Below are positions 41,372 through 49,640 of a stretch of 64,000 bases of DNA, piece by piece (position 1 is the stretch's first letter; each line of letters begins with the position of its first letter). The notes under the pieces are model-generated. The model did no database searches and was not told where the DNA came from. It saw only the letters and a list, made by a program, of their open reading frames with translations. The stretch comes from Pedobacter gandavensis (GTDB taxonomy: Bacteria > Bacteroidota > Bacteroidia > Sphingobacteriales > Sphingobacteriaceae): assembly GCF_014172405.1 (NCBI RefSeq), contig NZ_WNXC01000012.1, positions 1 through 64,000 of the forward strand, in the 5' to 3' direction. Position numbers and translations under genes: made by a program.

Positions 41372-42874
41372 ATGAGTAGAAATAGAAAATCCGGAACGGT
41401 AACCATTATCCCCAATTTAAGTATTATTGATATTGCCGAAGAAGGCAAGGGAGTAGGTAAAGCAGATGAATTGGTGGTATTTGTGGATAAAGCTGTACCC
41501 GGCGATGTCGTTGATGTTCGTGTCGTAAAAAAGAAAAAGAATTTCGCTGAGGCTGTAATTGAAACTTTACATGAGAAGTCTGTGTTAAGAACAGACCCTT
41601 TCTGTCAACATTTTGGTACTTGTGGCGGTTGTAAATGGCAGCACATGAGCTATGATGCCCAGTTGACATTTAAACATAAAAATGTTGAGGCTGCATTGCA
41701 AAGGTTGGCTAAAATTGATACCTCATCAATGGAGCCTATTTTAGGTTCGGCAGAGAATAAATACTATAGAAATAAATTAGAATATACGTTTTCTAATAAA
41801 CGCTGGTTAAACAAGGCAGATATGCCTGTTGCTGATGCAGAAACTGCAGCTGAAACTGATGTGGTGGAAAATGTAGCATCTCCTGAAAAGGCAGAAATGG
41901 AAATGAATGCCTTAGGTTTTCACGTTCCTTTGCGTTTTGATAAAATATTAGACATTGAACACTGTTATTTACAGGCAGAGCCATCTAATACTTTGAGAAA
42001 TAAAGTGAGAAGTTACGCTTTGGAAAATGGACTTAGCTTCTATGACCTGCGTAACCATGAAGGTAGCTTGAGAAACCTGATCATTCGTACTTCTTCTACA
42101 GGAGAAGTTATGGTAGTTGTGGTTTTTGCCTACGTAGAACAAACGGAGGTAGATGGTATGATGGAATACCTGAAAGTTAACTTCCCTGAAGTGACCTCTC
42201 TTTTATACATCATCAACCAAAAGAAAAATGATACTATTTTCGATCAGGAAGTGATTACTTACGCAGGTAGAGATCATATTTTTGAAGAAATGAATGGCTT
42301 GAAATTCAAAATCGGTGCGAAGTCATTCTACCAAACGAATTCTATGCAGGCGCTGGAATTGTACAAAATCACCAAAGAGTTTGCTGGTTTCAGCGGAGAT
42401 GAATTGGTTTATGATTTATACACTGGAGCTGGTACAATTGCCAACTTTGTGGCAGGTAGCGTAAAACAAGTGATCGGTGTAGAATATGTGCCCACTGCGA
42501 TTGAGGATGCTAAATTCAATTCAGAATTAAACGGAATCAACAATACTACATTTTATGCCGGTGATATGAAAGATATTCTAACCACCGATTTTATTGCAGC
42601 GCATGGTAAACCTGATGTGGTAATCACAGATCCACCAAGAGCAGGAATGCATGCAGATGTAGTGGCAAGATTGTTAGAAATGGAAGCCGAAAAAATCGTG
42701 TATGTGAGCTGTAATGCAGCTACACAGGCCAGAGACTTGGCGCTGTTAAAAGAGAAATATGAAGTAGTGCGGATTAAACCTGTTGATATGTTCCCACATA
42801 CGCAACATGTTGAAAATGTAGTGCTGTTAAAATTTACTGGTCTGACTACTGAAGAAGTAGTGGAAGCAAATTAG
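41372..42874 (+). CDS. rlmD: 23S rRNA (uracil(1939)-C(5))-methyltransferase RlmD
   Basis: RlmD (500 residues) is an SAM-dependent RNA m5U methyltransferase. It has an N-terminal TRAM domain (about 10-70), an Fe-S cysteine set (Cys78, Cys84, Cys87 and probably Cys198 in DIEHCYLQ), and a catalytic domain with DLYTGAGTIANF, ITDPPRAGMH and the nucleophile in YVSCNAATQARDL. An acidic low-complexity insert at about 148-178 separates YTFSNKRWL from ALGFHVP and is longer than I expect for the family. Exact target base is inferred from the family name; RlmD and RlmCD-type enzymes are close. Confidence 0.9.
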   Translation: MSRNRKSGTVTIIPNLSIIDIAEEGKGVGKADELVVFVDKAVPGDVVDVRVVKKKKNFAEAVIETLHEKSVLRTDPFCQHFGTCGGCKWQHMSYDAQLTFKHKNVEAALQRLAKIDTSSMEPILGSAENKYYRNKLEYTFSNKRWLNKADMPVADAETAAETDVVENVASPEKAEMEMNALGFHVPLRFDKILDIEHCYLQAEPSNTLRNKVRSYALENGLSFYDLRNHEGSLRNLIIRTSSTGEVMVVVVFAYVEQTEVDGMMEYLKVNFPEVTSLLYIINQKKNDTIFDQEVITYAGRDHIFEEMNGLKFKIGAKSFYQTNSMQALELYKITKEFAGFSGDELVYDLYTGAGTIANFVAGSVKQVIGVEYVPTAIEDAKFNSELNGINNTTFYAGDMKDILTTDFIAAHGKPDVVITDPPRAGMHADVVARLLEMEAEKIVYVSCNAATQARDLALLKEKYEVVRIKPVDMFPHTQHVENVVLLKFTGLTTEEVVEAN

Positions 42875-42881
42875 AAATAAA

Positions 42882-43283
42882 ATGGATATTGAAGAGTTAT
42901 TGCCTCAAGACCCCGAGGGCAAAAAAGAGGAGCCAAAGAAACAAAGTCCATTGGTGAGTTTAGAAAAAGACTTGGAATTGTATTCAGATTCGATTAAGGA
43001 GGTTTCAATTGCCATCCTAAATGAAGGGATTTCAACACACCCGATCTTTGTAGCGCACCAACATACGGTGACGATAGGGGAGATGATTCTGGATAGAACG
43101 GAGTTAAATACAGACTGGACGATTCAGGCTTCTACACTTGATGAGTTTGTGCAAAAAGGGATTATAAATCCTGAAAAGAAAGCGCTATTCTTGAAAAGCT
43201 ATAAAAAACCACAGGAATTTATGTGTGTATTTGTGATTGTTCCAGAAGGGGCTAATTTCATTTACTACCCATATAAAAAATAA
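42882..43283 (+). CDS. Unrecognised protein downstream of rlmD
   Basis: A 133-residue soluble protein follows RlmD by 7 bases and is probably co-transcribed. The first 25 residues are charged and disordered (EELLPQDPEGKKEEPKKQ); the remainder looks like a compact alpha/beta domain (EVSIAILNEGISTHPIFVAHQ, FMCVFVIVPEGANFIYYPY). No catalytic motif, signal or membrane segment is seen. The family seems limited to Bacteroidota as far as I can recall; function unknown. Confidence 0.75.
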   Translation: MDIEELLPQDPEGKKEEPKKQSPLVSLEKDLELYSDSIKEVSIAILNEGISTHPIFVAHQHTVTIGEMILDRTELNTDWTIQASTLDEFVQKGIINPEKKALFLKSYKKPQEFMCVFVIVPEGANFIYYPYKK

Positions 43284-43296
43284 AAGATCATAAAAA

Positions 43297-43327
43297 ATCC
43301 CTACCAGGAAATTTCCTGTGTAGGGAT
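43297..43327. terminator. Bidirectional terminator
   Basis: ATCCCTAC (43297-43304) and GTAGGGAT (43320-43327) flank an inner AGGAAATTTCCT palindrome. The hairpin lies between the convergent rlmD-operon end and the head-GIN gene. Confidence 0.7.
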
Positions 43328-43349
43328 AACTAAAAACTAATGATCTAAA

Positions 43350-44066
43350 TTATTTGATATGAGTGACATCTCCACTTTTCGAAGATGATGTTTTATTCAA
43401 GGCTGCATTCCCTTTGTAGTTGATATCACTACCACCACTTGCACTTGCTTCCAATCCTTTGCTTACATATACATTCGCATCGGAACCACCGCTGGCAGTT
43501 ACTTTTGCATAGTCGCTGATCAAATCATAAGCGTCAACATCACTGCCGCCACTGGTTTGTACAATCATATTTTTTACTTTTCCTTTAAGTTTGGCATCTG
43601 ATCCACCACTCACAGTAACTTCCAGGTCATCGGCAAGGATGTCTAAAGATAAGTCAGAACCTCCGGAAGCTCGCAGTCCTAATTTTGGTGTTTTGATGGT
43701 GTTTTGTCCGAAAACATCACTACCACCGCTGGCAGTAATGGCCGCTAGCGTTTTATAGTTGATGTAAACTTTAATGCTTTCTCCCTTGAACATTCTTCCC
43801 CAACCCTGATTGTTCTTGTATTTGATATTTATCGCAGAGCCATTCTTCTCCACAACCACATTTTCTAAAAGATCTTTATGGGCACTAACTTTAATGTTTT
43901 CAGAATTGCTCTGTGTCAGGTATAGGTCTATTCCACTCGCAACCGATACCTCATTGAAGTTCGTTAACGAAATGTTTTTACTCTGCTGCGCTTTTGCAGG
44001 AATCGTATTTAAGGAAAATGCTAGTAGTACAGGTAAGGCAGTCTTATATAGAAAGGTACTTTTCAT
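43350..44066 (-). CDS. Exported head-GIN/DUF2807 beta-helix protein
   Basis: The product (238 residues) has a signal peptide (about 1-26) and a DUF2807 (head-GIN) domain. Its core is a set of six SGGSD motifs at roughly 12-20 residue intervals (ASGGSDVF, ASGGSDLSL, VSGGSDAKL, TSGGSDVDA, ASGGSDANV, ASGGSDINY), the pattern of a short right-handed beta-helix. Such proteins are annotated as putative adhesins or autotransporter-like, but function is unproven. The C-terminus is Lys/Ser-rich with no sorting domain. Confidence 0.85.
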   Translation of the reverse strand: MKSTFLYKTALPVLLAFSLNTIPAKAQQSKNISLTNFNEVSVASGIDLYLTQSNSENIKVSAHKDLLENVVVEKNGSAINIKYKNNQGWGRMFKGESIKVYINYKTLAAITASGGSDVFGQNTIKTPKLGLRASGGSDLSLDILADDLEVTVSGGSDAKLKGKVKNMIVQTSGGSDVDAYDLISDYAKVTASGGSDANVYVSKGLEASASGGSDINYKGNAALNKTSSSKSGDVTHIK

Positions 44067-44202
44067 GGTGTTTTTTGTTTAAGGTTATACAGATTAGACG
44101 CCATACCTACCTAAACGTTGCACGATTTCGATTTTATTTTTTAAATATTTGAATATGCCCCTTAAAATCGTTCTTTTTGTAGTATAAAATAGGAAATAAC
44201 AA

Positions 44203-44712
44203 ATGGCAGAATCTCAATTGCTTATTCTTGATAAGAAACAGATACAACAAAAGATTAATAGGATTGCTTACCAGATTTTGGAAGATAACCTGAATGAAAA
44301 GGAAATTGTATTGGCTGGGATATGGGACCGTGGCTATAAAGTTGCCCTGCGACTAAAGAAGGTATTGGCTAAAATATCAGATCTTAAAATCACCATGTTG
44401 AAGATTGAGCTAGATCGCTTAAATAGTAAGTTGGTTGCCAATACAGACCTGGATGAAAGTCATTGGAAGAATAAAGTGATCATTTTGGTAGATGATGTAT
44501 TGAATAGCGGAAAAACACTGGCTTATGGATTAGGCGTTTTTCTAAATACCCCTCACAAAAAGATCCGAACCGTAGTTTTGGTAGATAGAAGTCATAAAAT
44601 ATTCCCAATTGCAACGGATTTCGTTGGCTTACAAATGGCTACCGTTTTAAAGGAACATGTAGATGTAGTGATTGATGTAGAAGGAGAAGAGGATCGGGTT
44701 TATTTAAGTTAG
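44203..44712 (+). CDS. PyrR-like phosphoribosyltransferase family protein
   Basis: This 169-residue type I phosphoribosyltransferase fold carries the PRPP motif VIILVDDVLNSGKTLAYG (about 92-109). An N-terminal region LAGIWDRGYKVALRL matches the PyrR/Hpt layout. Its base specificity is unclear: candidates are a PyrR-type uracil phosphoribosyltransferase or a hypoxanthine-type salvage enzyme. RNA-binding regulation is not suggested by the surroundings. It lies 37 bases before the acyltransferase gene, in the same direction. Confidence 0.82.
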   Translation: MAESQLLILDKKQIQQKINRIAYQILEDNLNEKEIVLAGIWDRGYKVALRLKKVLAKISDLKITMLKIELDRLNSKLVANTDLDESHWKNKVIILVDDVLNSGKTLAYGLGVFLNTPHKKIRTVVLVDRSHKIFPIATDFVGLQMATVLKEHVDVVIDVEGEEDRVYLS

Positions 44713-44749
44713 TCTTGGATATCAGGCTTATTTTTCTCATTTTAGAGAG

Positions 44750-45373
44750 ATGTACCCGTCCCGAAAAAGCAAGTTAATCTTTCAATTCTTTTCCTGGTAT
44801 ATCGCCTATATCCTAAAGAAGGACTTTTCAGGTTACACTTACGATCGGCTTCAGAATAAAGAGGATGAAGCAATCTTACTCCTTGCCAATCATTTTAGTT
44901 GGTGGGATGGCTTCTTAATGTTTCAATTGAATAAGGTTATTTTTAAGAAGGAATTTCATGTGCTGGTAACAGAAGCCGATTATCAGCGTCAATGGTATTT
45001 AAAATATTTGGGTGCTTTTGCCTCGAAACCTAAGGGTAAAGATGTGGTAGAAACCTTGGCTTACGCTGGACAGCTATTAGATGATCCTAAGAATTTAGTG
45101 CTTTTATTTCCTCAAGGCAGACTGTACACCAGTTATGTCAATAATATTTCTTTTGAGAAAGGCGTGATGCAATTGATCAATGCCTCGAAGAAAAAGTTTC
45201 AAATTGTATTTTCCGCGACGCTTACTGACTATTTTGACAATAGAAAACCAATGGCCAAAAGTTACCTCTGCACTTGGGAAGCGGAAGAGTATATCAGTTT
45301 ACAATTACTGAAAAGAGCGTATAACAAACATTATGAAGAGGCTGTTCATAAACAAAGCAAAAAATCTGCATGA
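44750..45373 (+). CDS. PlsC-type 1-acylglycerol-3-phosphate acyltransferase-like
   Basis: The product (207 residues) is a membrane-associated acyltransferase of the PlsC family. Block I is present as NHFSWWDG (His and Asp catalytic), and block III as LFPQGRLY where typical enzymes read FPEGTR, so Glu is Gln. It overlaps the following glycosyltransferase-like gene by 4 bases. Such acyltransferase-glycosyltransferase pairs recall CruD/CruC-type carotenoid glycoside ester synthesis or glycolipid acylation; the substrate here is inference. Confidence 0.82.
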   Translation: MYPSRKSKLIFQFFSWYIAYILKKDFSGYTYDRLQNKEDEAILLLANHFSWWDGFLMFQLNKVIFKKEFHVLVTEADYQRQWYLKYLGAFASKPKGKDVVETLAYAGQLLDDPKNLVLLFPQGRLYTSYVNNISFEKGVMQLINASKKKFQIVFSATLTDYFDNRKPMAKSYLCTWEAEEYISLQLLKRAYNKHYEEAVHKQSKKSA

Positions 45374-46329
45374 TTTTTTTCCTATATATAGTACTTGTCT
45401 TTTTAGTCCTGCGTTTTTCAGTTACGTTATTCAATTTCGTTTCCAATCCTAAATTGGGCAATACCGGCCGGTCTTTTACGGATAAGGTGGTCATCATCAT
45501 AAAAGTGAAAAAGTCTGAAAAGGAGGCAGAGAGATTGGTTGCCAGTATTTCCTTGCAGGATTATCAAAATTACGAGATACTGATTCAATCATTTGATGGC
45601 CCTGATGTAGCAACGACCGCCAATGGTGATTATTTCCTATTCCTTGAAGCGAATACCTTAATTGAAAAGGGTTTCATAAATAGCCTGGTTTATCGGACAG
45701 CCGTTTTTAAATTGGCACTGTTAAGTGTTATTCCTACACCAAATATCACTGGTTTTATAGCCAATTGTTTTTATCCCCTGAATGATTTTATATTACTAAA
45801 TCTATTCCCTTTAAGGTTGGTCAGGCTGATCAATCATCCGGCTTTCGCAATGGCTAATGGGGCATGCTTATTCTTCAATGCGGGGATTTATCGTCAGTAC
45901 GACTGGAATCAAACCTTTAAAGACACCAACCTGACTGCTTTAGAAATGGTGAGAAGTGTAAAACAAGAACAATTAAAAGCCGATTTCTTACTCGGGAACA
46001 GACTGATTTACCAAGAGGAGCGGGAGCTTGATGCTGCGGTTTTCTCTAAACGTTTGATGTTGAATTTTAGTAATCAGCCAATCGTCGCATTGGGGTATTT
46101 GGTATTAGTGATTGCCGGGCCAATAGCAATGGCCTTAACTTTAGCACCAGTATTTTTGCTGCTGCCTTGCGGCCTGATCTTTTTGTCAAGAATGATGATC
46201 GCTTATCTGACTGCCCAAAAACCTATTCCTTCCATCTTGTACCATCCATTACAAATGATCAGCCTAACCTGGCAGGTGATTCATCAATGTTGGAAAAGCT
46301 TTCTTTCTGTATTTAAGTCTAAGAATTAG
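45370..46329 (+). CDS. Degenerate family 2 glycosyltransferase-like membrane protein
   Basis: This 319-residue protein has an N-terminal membrane segment (about 1-24), a GT2-like core (VVIIIKVKKSEKEAERLVASI, then SLQDYQNYEILIQ) and two to three C-terminal membrane segments (about 235-290). Where active GT2 enzymes have an LDADT-type metal motif, this one reads FLEANTLIEKGF (91-102), so the DxD acid pair is Glu-Ala-Asn. It may be inactive, or may use another metal mode. The 4-base overlap with the acyltransferase implies a joint lipid or pigment function. Confidence 0.75.
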   Translation: MIFFLYIVLVFLVLRFSVTLFNFVSNPKLGNTGRSFTDKVVIIIKVKKSEKEAERLVASISLQDYQNYEILIQSFDGPDVATTANGDYFLFLEANTLIEKGFINSLVYRTAVFKLALLSVIPTPNITGFIANCFYPLNDFILLNLFPLRLVRLINHPAFAMANGACLFFNAGIYRQYDWNQTFKDTNLTALEMVRSVKQEQLKADFLLGNRLIYQEERELDAAVFSKRLMLNFSNQPIVALGYLVLVIAGPIAMALTLAPVFLLLPCGLIFLSRMMIAYLTAQKPIPSILYHPLQMISLTWQVIHQCWKSFLSVFKSKN

Positions 46330-46358
46330 CATATCAGACGCGAGAAATAGCATATCAA
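46327..46358. repeat. Direct repeat 22 bases apart before ispH
   Basis: TAGCATATCA occurs at 46327-46336 and again at 46349-46358, a centre-to-centre distance of 22 bases (about two helical turns). The first copy includes the stop codon of the glycosyltransferase-like gene. They lie just upstream of the ispH -7 element. Confidence 0.45.
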
Positions 46359-46370
46359 ACTCTTTTTATG

Positions 46371-46378
46371 TAATTTTG
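46371..46378 (+). promoter_or_regulatory. -7 element of ispH
   Basis: TAATTTTG matches TAnnTTTG, about 31 bases before the ispH ATG. No good -33 TTTG is present; the paired direct repeats occupy that position instead. Confidence 0.4.
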
Positions 46379-46409
46379 TAACTGTATGTGGTTACTTATT
46401 AAATAATTT

Positions 46410-47258
46410 ATGGGATACGATTTAGCCGTCACAATAGATAAAGCATCAGGATTTTGTTTCGGAGTAGTATATGCAATCGACATGGCTGAAGATATTTTGG
46501 ACCATGAAGATTATTTATATTGCCTTGGTGACATTGTACACAATGATGAGGAAGTGAAGCGATTAACGGCTAAAGGACTTCGTATCATCGATCATGAGCA
46601 GCTGCAGACCTTGAAAAATGAAAAGGTTTTGATCAGAGCACATGGGGAGGCACCTTCGACTTATCAGCTGGCGATGGAAAATAATCTGATTCTCATTGAT
46701 GCTTCTTGTCCGGTAGTATTAAAACTGCAGAACAGGATTAAAAATTCACATGACGACGATGAGCAGATTCTGATTTTTGGAAAACATGGTCATGCGGAAG
46801 TGATCGGTTTACAAGGACAAACAGATGGGAAAGCCATCGTATTCCAGGATCTTGCAGAATTAGATCATGTAGACTTACCTTCAAAATTCACGTTGTATAG
46901 TCAGACGACCAAAAGCACAGATAAATTCTACCATATCAAAGATCAGCTGCTGAGCAGAGGATATGAAGTGAAAGCAAATGATACGATTTGTCGCCAGGTT
47001 TCCAACCGCTATGGTGATTTGGAGAAGTTTGTCGTTGATTTTGATAAGATCATTTTTGTATCAGGTAAGAAATCTTCCAATGGAAAGGTTTTATACGATG
47101 TGTGCAAAAAATACAATCCCAATGCCTATTTTATTTCAAATGTAGAAGAAATTGACCAGAGTTGGTTTACTCCGAATGATAAGGTTGGGATCTGTGGTGC
47201 TACCTCTACACCAATGTGGCTAATGGAACAGGTAAAATCAACTTTAGAATCTTATTAA
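46410..47258 (+). CDS. ispH: 4-hydroxy-3-methylbut-2-enyl diphosphate reductase
   Basis: IspH performs the last step of the MEP isoprenoid pathway, giving IPP and DMAPP, with a [4Fe-4S] cluster. The 282-residue protein has cluster cysteines in GFCFGV (Cys16), DASCPVV and ICGATSTP, plus TKSTDKF and the HAEVIGL motif with a catalytic His. It has no fused S1 domain. It stands near hemH, but the two have separate upstream elements. Confidence 0.95.
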   Translation: MGYDLAVTIDKASGFCFGVVYAIDMAEDILDHEDYLYCLGDIVHNDEEVKRLTAKGLRIIDHEQLQTLKNEKVLIRAHGEAPSTYQLAMENNLILIDASCPVVLKLQNRIKNSHDDDEQILIFGKHGHAEVIGLQGQTDGKAIVFQDLAELDHVDLPSKFTLYSQTTKSTDKFYHIKDQLLSRGYEVKANDTICRQVSNRYGDLEKFVVDFDKIIFVSGKKSSNGKVLYDVCKKYNPNAYFISNVEEIDQSWFTPNDKVGICGATSTPMWLMEQVKSTLESY

Positions 47259-47333
47259 ATACATTATAACATCATAAAAAAGTAATTATTGGTTTTCCCT
47301 TTGGAGATACAGGGTTATAATCAATTGATTAAT

Positions 47334-47341
47334 TATTTTTG
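47334..47341 (+). promoter_or_regulatory. -7 element of hemH
   Basis: TATTTTTG matches TAnnTTTG and ends eight bases before the hemH ATG at 47350, so the mRNA is expected to be nearly leaderless. Confidence 0.45.
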
Positions 47342-47349
47342 CTAAAATT

Positions 47350-48363
47350 ATGGGAAAAAAGGGCATACTGTTAGTGAATTTAGGAACTCCGGATAGTCCG
47401 GAAGTAAGTGATGTACGAAGATATCTTGATGAATTTTTGATGGATGAGCGTGTGATTGATATCAACGCTTTTCAGAGAACTTTATTGGTAAAAGGGATTA
47501 TCGTTCCTTTTCGTAGTCCTAAGACGTCTAAGCTATATAAAGAAATCTGGGACGAAAACGGATCACCACTATTATATTTTAGCAAAATTCAAGCAGCGAT
47601 GGTTCAGGAGAAACTTGGTGATGAATACCAGGTTGAATTAGCCATGCGCTATCAGAATCCTTCTATAGCTTCGGGTCTTGACAGATTAAAAGCAGGACTG
47701 GTGGAAAGCATTCAAGTGATTCCTTTATTCCCGCAATACGCCTCTGCAAGTACGGGTTCTGTGATTCAAAAAGTAATGGAGCTGGTCGGTAAATGGCAAA
47801 CAGTTCCGCCAATTAGTTTCATTAACTCTTTCCATGATAATGAACTGATGATTGATACTTTCGCTGAAAATGCACAAAAGTATCAGCCGGAAAGTTATGA
47901 TCAGATTTTGTTTAGTTTTCATGGCTTGCCAGAAAGACAATTAAAGAAATGTGACCATACCGGGCAACATTGTCTAAAGAAAGATGATTGCTGTAGCACT
48001 TTAACAGATGTAAACAAATTTTGCTATTCTGCACAATGCCATGATACAGCAAGATTGATCGCGAAAAAATTAAATATTCCTGCTGAAAAATACTCAGTAT
48101 GCTTTCAATCAAGATTGGGTAAAGAACCTTGGGTACAACCTTATACCAGCGATGTTTTAAAAGCGCTGGCGGAAAAAGGTAAAAAGAGGCTGTTGGTGTT
48201 CTGTCCTGCTTTTGTGGCAGATTGTCTGGAAACACTTTATGAAGTAAGTGTAGAATACCATGAGGAATTCAGAGCCCTTGGTGGCGAAGAAGTTCAATTG
48301 GTAGCTAGCCTAAATGACGACCCTAAATTTATCGACGCATTAGTAGCAATGGTGAAAAACTAA
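47350..48363 (+). CDS. hemH: Ferrochelatase
   Basis: HemH inserts ferrous iron into protoporphyrin IX to make heme. The 337-residue protein opens KKGILLVNLGTPDSPEVSDVRRYL, with the metal/porphyrin His in LFSFHGLPERQ and the conserved Glu region in CLETLYEVSVEY. QSRLGKEPWVQPYT is also present. A cysteine-rich stretch (CDHTGQHCLKKDDCC) in mid-protein is of the kind seen in Fe-S-containing or Bacteroidota ferrochelatases. It overlaps convergent waaA by 4 bases. Confidence 0.95.
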   Translation: MGKKGILLVNLGTPDSPEVSDVRRYLDEFLMDERVIDINAFQRTLLVKGIIVPFRSPKTSKLYKEIWDENGSPLLYFSKIQAAMVQEKLGDEYQVELAMRYQNPSIASGLDRLKAGLVESIQVIPLFPQYASASTGSVIQKVMELVGKWQTVPPISFINSFHDNELMIDTFAENAQKYQPESYDQILFSFHGLPERQLKKCDHTGQHCLKKDDCCSTLTDVNKFCYSAQCHDTARLIAKKLNIPAEKYSVCFQSRLGKEPWVQPYTSDVLKALAEKGKKRLLVFCPAFVADCLETLYEVSVEYHEEFRALGGEEVQLVASLNDDPKFIDALVAMVKN

Positions 48364-49577
48364 AAATTATTAGCTATATATTTCAGGATTTGACGGGTAG
48401 AACCTGTTTTATCCTGAACATATTTCTGAGCGATCTTTCCTGCAGCTGCATTCTTTTGGAATTGTAGAAAAGCGGTAGAAAGATCGTTTTCTGTTTCAAT
48501 ACTTATAGCAGCCCCAATTTTAATCAGGTCTTTTGCTTCCTGGAATTTATCATATTTAGGTCCAAAAATAACAGGTAGTCCAAATGCTGCGGCTTCCAGT
48601 GTGTTATGAATGCCAACTCCAAATCCGCCACCAATGTAAGCGATGGTGCCATATTGGTAAAGCGAAGAAAGCATACCAATATTGTCTATAATTAAGGTTT
48701 GAGCAGTTTTATCAGCCCCTTTTAATAATGCGGAATGAGTAATTGCTGCGGGAATGAGTTTTTTAATTTCATCGATATGGGCAGCGTCGGTTTCATGTGG
48801 AGCAATGATAAATTTCCAATCGGGATGCTGAAGGATGAGTTCAGCGATCAGGCGCTCATCGGCCGGCCAGGAACTCCCGGCAATAAATACAGGATTTGGT
48901 CCGCAGAAATCCGCAACTTCTTTAATGTTTTTCAGGGATTGTGCATTTTCTGCAACACGGTCAAAACGAGTATCTCCACTAAGACTTACATTTTCCAGTT
49001 GAATGCTTTTTAATAAGTCCACACTCTCTCGGTTTTGTACGAAGAAATGGGTTACAAAACTCAAAATTTTTCTGTGAAAAGAACCGTACCACTTGAAAAA
49101 TGGCTGATCCGCTCGGAAAATCCCAGAGATGATATACAATGGGATTTTTTGCTGATTGAGAACGTTGAAATAATGATACCAGAATTCGTACTTAGTGAAG
49201 ATCGCGATTTCAGGCTTGATTGCTGCAATAAATTTTTTGGCATTCGCTGCAGTATCTAAGGGTAGGTAAAAGACGCCTGCGGCCAATGAATAGTTTTTCC
49301 TAATCTCATATCCGGAAGGAGAGAAAAAAGTGACCACTATGTTTTTATTGGGATGGAGTTCTTTAATCTTTTCTAAAACAGGTCTTCCCTGTTCAAATTC
49401 ACCTAGAGAGGCAAAATGAAACCATATGTTTGTTGTCGAAGGATCTAGGGTTTTTTCTATCTGGTTAAAAAGAGTCGATCTCCCCTTGATAAACAGTCTT
49501 GCCTTTACATTAAATAAGGAAAATACGCCCACCACTATTCCATAAAAAGAGATTCCTATATTATAAAGCCAAAGCAT
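48360..49577 (-). CDS. waaA: 3-deoxy-D-manno-octulosonate transferase (Kdo transferase)
   Basis: WaaA (KdtA) transfers Kdo from CMP-Kdo to lipid A precursor at the inner membrane. The 405-residue GT-B enzyme has an N-terminal hydrophobic anchor (about 1-22), the acceptor-domain signature FHFASLGEFEQGRPVL, and the donor-domain motifs AGSSWPADE and GGGFGVGIHNTLEAAAFGLPVIFGP. Length is normal. It converges on hemH with a 4-base overlap and is divergent from the nucleotide-sugar operon. Confidence 0.93.
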   Translation of the reverse strand: MLWLYNIGISFYGIVVGVFSLFNVKARLFIKGRSTLFNQIEKTLDPSTTNIWFHFASLGEFEQGRPVLEKIKELHPNKNIVVTFFSPSGYEIRKNYSLAAGVFYLPLDTAANAKKFIAAIKPEIAIFTKYEFWYHYFNVLNQQKIPLYIISGIFRADQPFFKWYGSFHRKILSFVTHFFVQNRESVDLLKSIQLENVSLSGDTRFDRVAENAQSLKNIKEVADFCGPNPVFIAGSSWPADERLIAELILQHPDWKFIIAPHETDAAHIDEIKKLIPAAITHSALLKGADKTAQTLIIDNIGMLSSLYQYGTIAYIGGGFGVGIHNTLEAAAFGLPVIFGPKYDKFQEAKDLIKIGAAISIETENDLSTAFLQFQKNAAAGKIAQKYVQDKTGSTRQILKYIANNF

Positions 49578-49640
49578 TTTGTGTGTTTATTTATTATCTT
49601 AGCCGAAGATACTTCATTAAAATTAAAACGTAATTAATAT

